Assembly (NCBI GenBank): GCA_002315655.1
Contig: DCHO01000010.1
Coordinates: 2,189-66,188, forward strand
From: Christensenella sp. UBA1750
GTDB lineage: Bacteria > Bacillota > Clostridia > Christensenellales > UBA1750
DNA: 64,000 bases
Direction: 5' to 3'
The notes under the pieces were generated by a model. The model had not been told where the DNA came from. It did no database searches and was given only the letters and a program-made list of their open reading frames with translations. The position numbers and the translations under genes were made by a program. Numbering within the stretch: the stretch's first letter is position 1; every line of letters starts with the position of its first letter. This document shows positions 60,271 through 64,000 of the stretch, one piece after another.

Positions 60271-61023
60271 TTATTCACAGATGGCGAACACGCGCACGGG
60301 CAGACCGTTTGCGCCTTTGAAGTTCGGCCAGGCGGCAACGAGCACCGCGCCGGCAGCAGGCACCTTGTCCAGTTTGCACATCAGCTCGATCTGCAGCTTG
60401 CCTTTTTCCAGTACATAGCGTTCGCAAGCCAAATCGCCCGCTTTTGCGGCTTCCTTGGAAGCGTCGGTGTCCAGCGTTTCATGTCCGCTGGCAGCGGCGT
60501 TGCGGGTCTCATAGATGTACTGCAGCGCGGGCAGCGACCAGCCGGGGAAGTTCTCCGAACCGTCCTCCGCGATGCCGGACATGGCATTCATATCCGGCCA
60601 TTTCTTGTACCAGTCCGTGCGCAACGCTACGAATGCGCCGTCGGGAATCGCGCCGTACTTGTTTTCGTAAGCCTTGATATCCTCCACCGTGACGGCGTAG
60701 GTGGGGTCTTTTGCCACCTTGTCGGTCACGTCAATGACGCACAGCGGGAACACGCCCTGCTTGGCAGCAAAGGCTTCGGCTGCAACGCCGCCCTTTACGA
60801 AGTGCGCAGGGAAGTCGATGTGGGTGCCGAACTGACCGGGAAACTTGAAGGTGGTGATGCGGCATTCCAGCATGGGATTGCCCCAGTCAAACACGGTCTT
60901 GTTCAGCTCCACGGAGCCCTCCGGGATGCCGCTCCAATAGGGTGAATCGTTGTCCATGGTGTGCGACAGCTCCACCCATTTCAGGTTTTGCGCTTCTGAT
61001 AATGCGTTCCACAGCTTAAACAT
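60271..61023 (-). CDS. Cyclase / kynurenine-formamidase-like family protein
   Basis: 250 residues of PF04199. The family metal motif His-x-Gly-Thr-His-x-Asp-x-Pro-x-His is present as QFGTHIDFPAHF, in which the first His is Gln. WVELSHTMDND and an ALRTDWYKKW segment also fit. Members hydrolyse formamides or cyclise; here the missing His may shift metal binding. TTAAGGAGG precedes ATG 61023 and a promoter (TTGACA-18-TATATT) lies upstream. Confidence 0.82.
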   Translation of the reverse strand: MFKLWNALSEAQNLKWVELSHTMDNDSPYWSGIPEGSVELNKTVFDWGNPMLECRITTFKFPGQFGTHIDFPAHFVKGGVAAEAFAAKQGVFPLCVIDVTDKVAKDPTYAVTVEDIKAYENKYGAIPDGAFVALRTDWYKKWPDMNAMSGIAEDGSENFPGWSLPALQYIYETRNAAASGHETLDTDASKEAAKAGDLACERYVLEKGKLQIELMCKLDKVPAAGAVLVAAWPNFKGANGLPVRVFAICE

Positions 61024-61058
61024 GATGGTTCCTCCTTAAAGTTTATTACTTTGCAAAC

Positions 61059-61088
61059 AATATAGCATTTTTACATTTACCTTGTCAA
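61059..61088 (-). promoter_or_regulatory. Promoter of the cyclase-family gene
   Basis: On the minus strand TTGACA (61088-61083), 18-base spacer, TATATT (61064-61059). Confidence 0.72.
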
Positions 61089-61111
61089 TTCCGAAATTTA
61101 CCCGTTCGTTC

Positions 61112-61140
61112 TTGACAAGCATCGGCAGGTTTCGTACACT
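61112..61140 (+). promoter_or_regulatory. Promoter of the DUF4091 gene
   Basis: TTGACA (61112-61117), 17-base spacer, TACACT (61135-61140). Divergent from the cyclase promoter 24 bases away. Confidence 0.72.
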
Positions 61141-61177
61141 ATATATACGAATCTTTTAGATGAAAGGATGCAAAATC

Positions 61178-62812
61178 ATGGCTGAAATCCAGATCAAATT
61201 CCTGCCTTCGATGGAAAAGTGCTTCTTGGATCAGACCCTCTGCGAAAAGAAAGCCTTAGCCTCCGTTTCCATGCTCAGAAACGAGCGTTTGTCCGTGCAG
61301 CTCGGCTTCTATGCCGACGAGCGGCAGAACTGCGAGCTCACCTTATCCGGCGCACTTGTGCCCTACATCACCATGGCTTCCGTGGACAGCGTGCCCGTCA
61401 CCGTCACCGGCAAAGTGGATGACGACTATCTGCGCGGCGAAGCGGGGCTTTTCCCCGATCTGCTCACGCCCGTTCCCGCCGGTGAGATCGTGATTGCCCC
61501 GGCAAAGCAGCTAAAAACCTTAATGCTGACCATCGAGCACACTGACGGCATAAAAGCGGGCGAATACACGCTGAAAGCGGACGTGAAGACGCTGGAAGGC
61601 GCGGAAGCCTCCGCCGAGCTGCCCGTCACCGTTGTTGACGCCATGCTGCCCGAGCAGAGCCTCATTCTCACCCACTGGTTCCACAACGACTGCATCGCGG
61701 ACTGGTACGGCTGTGAGATCTTTTCCGAAAAGCATTGGGAGCTCATCGGGAACTACATGGAAGCGGCTGTGCGCTGCGGAATCAACATGATGTTCACGCC
61801 CATCCTGACCCCGCCGCTGGACACCGCCATCGGCACCGAACGCCCCACCGTGCAGCTGGTTGACATTTTCGCCCATGAAGACGGCTCCTATTCTTTCTCC
61901 TACGAGAAGCTGGAACGCTACATCAAGCTCGCCCAGAGTAAGGGAATGAAGTATTTCGAGATCTCCCACTTCTTCTCCCAGTGGGGCGCCATTCACGCGC
62001 CCAAGGTCGTGGCGAAATTGGACAACGGCGAAACCAAGCGCATTTTCGGCTGGGACACCGACGCCACCTCCAAGGAATACACCACCTTCATCCGCGCCTT
62101 TGTTTCCGCGCTGCTGGATGAGCTGAAGAAGCTTGGTGTGGACAAACAGTGCCGCTTCCACATCTCCGATGAGCCCTCCGAGGAACAGCTTGGCACCTAT
62201 ATGGCCGCAAAGAACGTGGTCAAAGACCTGCTGGCCGATTATCCCGTGATGGACGCGCTTTCCTCCTTCGCATTCTATGAGCAGGGCGTTGTGGAAGCTC
62301 CCGTGCCCGCCACGAACCACATCGAGCCTTTCCTGGAAGCCAAGGTTCCCGACCTGTGGACGTATTACTGCTGCGGGCAGAACGAGCTTGTCTCCAACCG
62401 CATGGTGGCCATGCCCGGCCAGCGCACCCGCATCTTAGGAACCCAGCTCTATAAGTTTGACATCAAGGGCTTCCTGCAATGGGGCTTCAATTTCTGGTAT
62501 TCCTGCGGCTCCCGCCGTCTCATCAACCCCTACACCGACCTTTGCGGCGATTACTGGGTTCCCGGCGGCGACACCTTCCAGGTTTATCCCGGCAAGGACG
62601 GCAAAGCGGTCTATTCCCTCCATGCGCTGCTCTTCTATGAAGCCCTGCAGGATATGCGCGCCTTGCAGCTGCTTGAAAAGAAGATCGGAAGAGAGGCCGT
62701 TCGTTGCCTCATCGACTTCGGCTGTGATGAACCCATGACCTTCAAGTCCTATCCCCGCAAGCAGGAGTACATCTTAAAGCTCCGCGAAACCGTCAACAAT
62801 ATGCTGAAATAG
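61178..62812 (+). CDS. DUF4091-type glycoside-hydrolase-like protein
   Basis: About 544 residues, no signal peptide. An N-terminal beta domain (1-150) is followed by a TIM-barrel region: SLILTHWFHNDCIADWYG, CGINMMFTPILTPPLD, FEISHFFSQWGAIHAPKVVA and the probable catalytic FHISDEPSEEQLGTY (Asp/Glu), then GFNFWYSCGSRRLINPY and a helical end. The family is found in glycan loci and its catalytic activity is poorly known. ATG 61178 has AAAGGA upstream. Divergent from the cyclase gene. Confidence 0.8.
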   Translation: MAEIQIKFLPSMEKCFLDQTLCEKKALASVSMLRNERLSVQLGFYADERQNCELTLSGALVPYITMASVDSVPVTVTGKVDDDYLRGEAGLFPDLLTPVPAGEIVIAPAKQLKTLMLTIEHTDGIKAGEYTLKADVKTLEGAEASAELPVTVVDAMLPEQSLILTHWFHNDCIADWYGCEIFSEKHWELIGNYMEAAVRCGINMMFTPILTPPLDTAIGTERPTVQLVDIFAHEDGSYSFSYEKLERYIKLAQSKGMKYFEISHFFSQWGAIHAPKVVAKLDNGETKRIFGWDTDATSKEYTTFIRAFVSALLDELKKLGVDKQCRFHISDEPSEEQLGTYMAAKNVVKDLLADYPVMDALSSFAFYEQGVVEAPVPATNHIEPFLEAKVPDLWTYYCCGQNELVSNRMVAMPGQRTRILGTQLYKFDIKGFLQWGFNFWYSCGSRRLINPYTDLCGDYWVPGGDTFQVYPGKDGKAVYSLHALLFYEALQDMRALQLLEKKIGREAVRCLIDFGCDEPMTFKSYPRKQEYILKLRETVNNMLK

Positions 62813-62821
62813 GCTTTACGC

Positions 62822-62866
62822 AAAAACAGGTTTCTGTCCACGAAAACGGCCAGAAACCTGTTTTTT
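62822..62866. terminator. Bidirectional terminator
   Basis: AAAAACAGGTTTCTG (62822-62836) pairs with CAGAAACCTGTTTTT (62851-62865) with a T-run; converging genes. Confidence 0.9.
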
Positions 62867-64000
62867 CTATTTTGATTTGGCAACAGCCGCTCTGAGCTTT
62901 GCCAGATCGACCTTCTTTTCCTTCCCGGCCGTGAGCAGAATCAGGCACTGGGTACAGAAGATGTTTGCAGGTACAATGATGAACTGCAAAATGGTGTTGA
63001 TGGTGACGATGAGTTCGCCCATGCCGTTTCCGATTCCGACCTGAGAGAACATCAGCAGGATGACAGAGGTTGCGCCGCCCTGAATGTTCGGGATGGAAAC
63101 CGGCAGAATATAAGCCATGAGCAGAATCTGGATGAGCGTTGCAAAGGTCAGGCAATCGGTCAGATAGGCCGCCCCGACACCGCATACCGCTAAGAAGACG
63201 CTGTAAAGAGGCTTAAAAAGCACGGTTCCTAAGTTGACTGCCATGCCGGAATACGCCAATTCCACGCCGCAGTCCTTGACCAGCTCGTCAAAGAACACCA
63301 TGAACGATGCGCCGACGGAAGCCGAGGAAAGATTGACCATGAATGACGGCAGGAACTTTTTCGCAAGGACGAAGGGCTTGACCCTGAACTTGATGCAGGT
63401 CAGGGCGAGGAACACGACCACAGATAGAATGCAGGCACCCACCACGATCAGGATGATCGGCAGCATTTCCGAGAACAGCACGGAATAGTCGGTCAGCACC
63501 AGATAATAGGCCATCACGCCCACATAGAAATGGACGAACCGCGCAAGGTAGGAGTTCGTTAGCACCGCCACAAAGTTGCAGCGGTCAAAAATGCTGACCA
63601 GTGTTTTAGATTCATTTCCCATGACAAGGAAACACAACCCGAAAGTCAGACCGACCAACATGACCTGCATACAGTTGAAGTTGAGGAAAGGCGAAACGAT
63701 GTTGCCTGGAATCATTCCGATGAAAATATCCAAAATGGACTTTGCAATGGCGTAACCGTCTCCGGCCTCTCCTCCCTTGGTAATGAACAGGGATGCGGCA
63801 ATACCAAGGGGAATGAGAATCCCAAGAGGAATCAGGATATAGCGTTTGAGCACCTGCTTTGCGGTCTTACGGAAGGTGCCGATGGAGCCGTACTGCACAA
63901 TGCACAACGGAATGGAAAAGAAGACCATTAAAATCGCCATGACCGACAGAAAATTCGTGTAGGTACCGGCGACGGGAAGCACAAAATCGTTCGCCCAGAT
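62867..64000 (-). CDS. Dicarboxylate/amino acid:cation symporter (partial)
   Basis: About 378 codons visible; the frame is open to the window edge, so the true start lies beyond 64000. Many hydrophobic segments, with IPGNIVSPFLNFNCMQVMLVGLTFG resembling the IPxNI...LQ...FG strip of the DctA/GltP family, and ASVGASFMVFFDELVKDCGV and GGATSVILLMFSQVG near the ion and substrate sites. Moves a dicarboxylate or amino acid with sodium or protons. The residues are altered from the classical motifs, so the substrate is uncertain. Confidence 0.8.
   Translation of the reverse strand: MWANDFVLPVAGTYTNFLSVMAILMVFFSIPLCIVQYGSIGTFRKTAKQVLKRYILIPLGILIPLGIAASLFITKGGEAGDGYAIAKSILDIFIGMIPGNIVSPFLNFNCMQVMLVGLTFGLCFLVMGNESKTLVSIFDRCNFVAVLTNSYLARFVHFYVGVMAYYLVLTDYSVLFSEMLPIILIVVGACILSVVVFLALTCIKFRVKPFVLAKKFLPSFMVNLSSASVGASFMVFFDELVKDCGVELAYSGMAVNLGTVLFKPLYSVFLAVCGVGAAYLTDCLTFATLIQILLMAYILPVSIPNIQGGATSVILLMFSQVGIGNGMGELIVTINTILQFIIVPANIFCTQCLILLTAGKEKKVDLAKLRAAVAKSK

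Overview
The window looks like chromosome from a Gram-positive, monoderm Clostridia-type bacterium. The evidence is moderately high GC coding DNA, strong AGGAGG-type ribosome binding sites, TTGACA-17-TATAAT-like promoters, many classical hairpin-plus-T-run terminators, lipoproteins with Pro/Thr/Glu linkers, CCA-encoding tRNAs, and Firmicutes families (DUF421/DUF4363 pair, DUF3221 lipoprotein, ZTP riboswitch). I see no transposase, integrase, phage module or CRISPR array. I resolve about 57 protein genes, two tRNAs and one riboswitch.

Layout. 1-1000: an XRE regulator with a dyad operator, a patch with seven copies of TGCACCCA, and tRNA-Val(CAC). 1027-11842: general functions, namely a degenerate lipoyl/E2-like protein, an ABC-F / phosphatase lipoprotein / GGT operon, an alpha/beta hydrolase, a lipoprotein, a MATE pump, the DUF421/DUF4363 pair and an HD protein. 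11900-40911: a long carbohydrate-catabolism region with two SDRs, an enolase-superfamily dehydratase, two AGE-type epimerases, TIM-barrel isomerases, FAD and Gfo/Idh oxidoreductases, a PHP protein, a GH2 enzyme, a glycyl radical enzyme with its activase, a GH38 alpha-mannosidase and an amidohydrolase. CCA transferase, a cytosolic transglutaminase-like protein, a DUF11 protein and a FliB-like methylase are interspersed. 40924-43222: ThiI and its cysteine desulfurase. 43406-47698: two lipoproteins (one a second tyrosine phosphatase) and a GH2 beta-mannosidase. 47757-49816: a ZTP riboswitch, a PurO-type IMP cyclohydrolase and a free-standing AICAR transformylase. 49904-50848: tRNA-Arg, then an AT-richer patch with a leader peptide, an (AAGC)7 tract, a terminator and a membrane protein. 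50981-64000: a DUF2961/GH172-like enzyme, ROK kinase, zinc dehydrogenase, small membrane or lipid-anchored proteins, a nucleotidyltransferase, a self-regulated TetR, a UroD-like protein, a frameshifted GH10-like gene, a NERD protein, a cyclase-family protein, a DUF4091 protein and a dicarboxylate-type symporter running off the end.

How it fits together. The glycosidases (GH38, two GH2, GH172-like, DUF4091, GH10-like) have no signal peptides, so they should act on imported oligosaccharides. The epimerases, isomerases, dehydrogenases, dehydratase and ROK kinase would process the released sugars. No sugar transporter and no LacI/AraC/GntR regulator is visible here, so uptake and control must lie elsewhere. 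This is inference from family membership and layout.

Most interesting points. (1) A glycyl radical enzyme whose active-site Cys lies in Gly-Cys-His-Trp, without the Glu two residues later that known GRE eliminases use. (2) A leader peptide whose reading frame crosses an AAGC repeat; repeat number modulo 3 decides whether a ribosome runs into the downstream terminator, which looks like a phase-variable attenuator. (3) A ZTP riboswitch over a split PurO/AICARFT pair. (4) An E2-like protein that has lost both its lipoyl lysine and its catalytic histidine.
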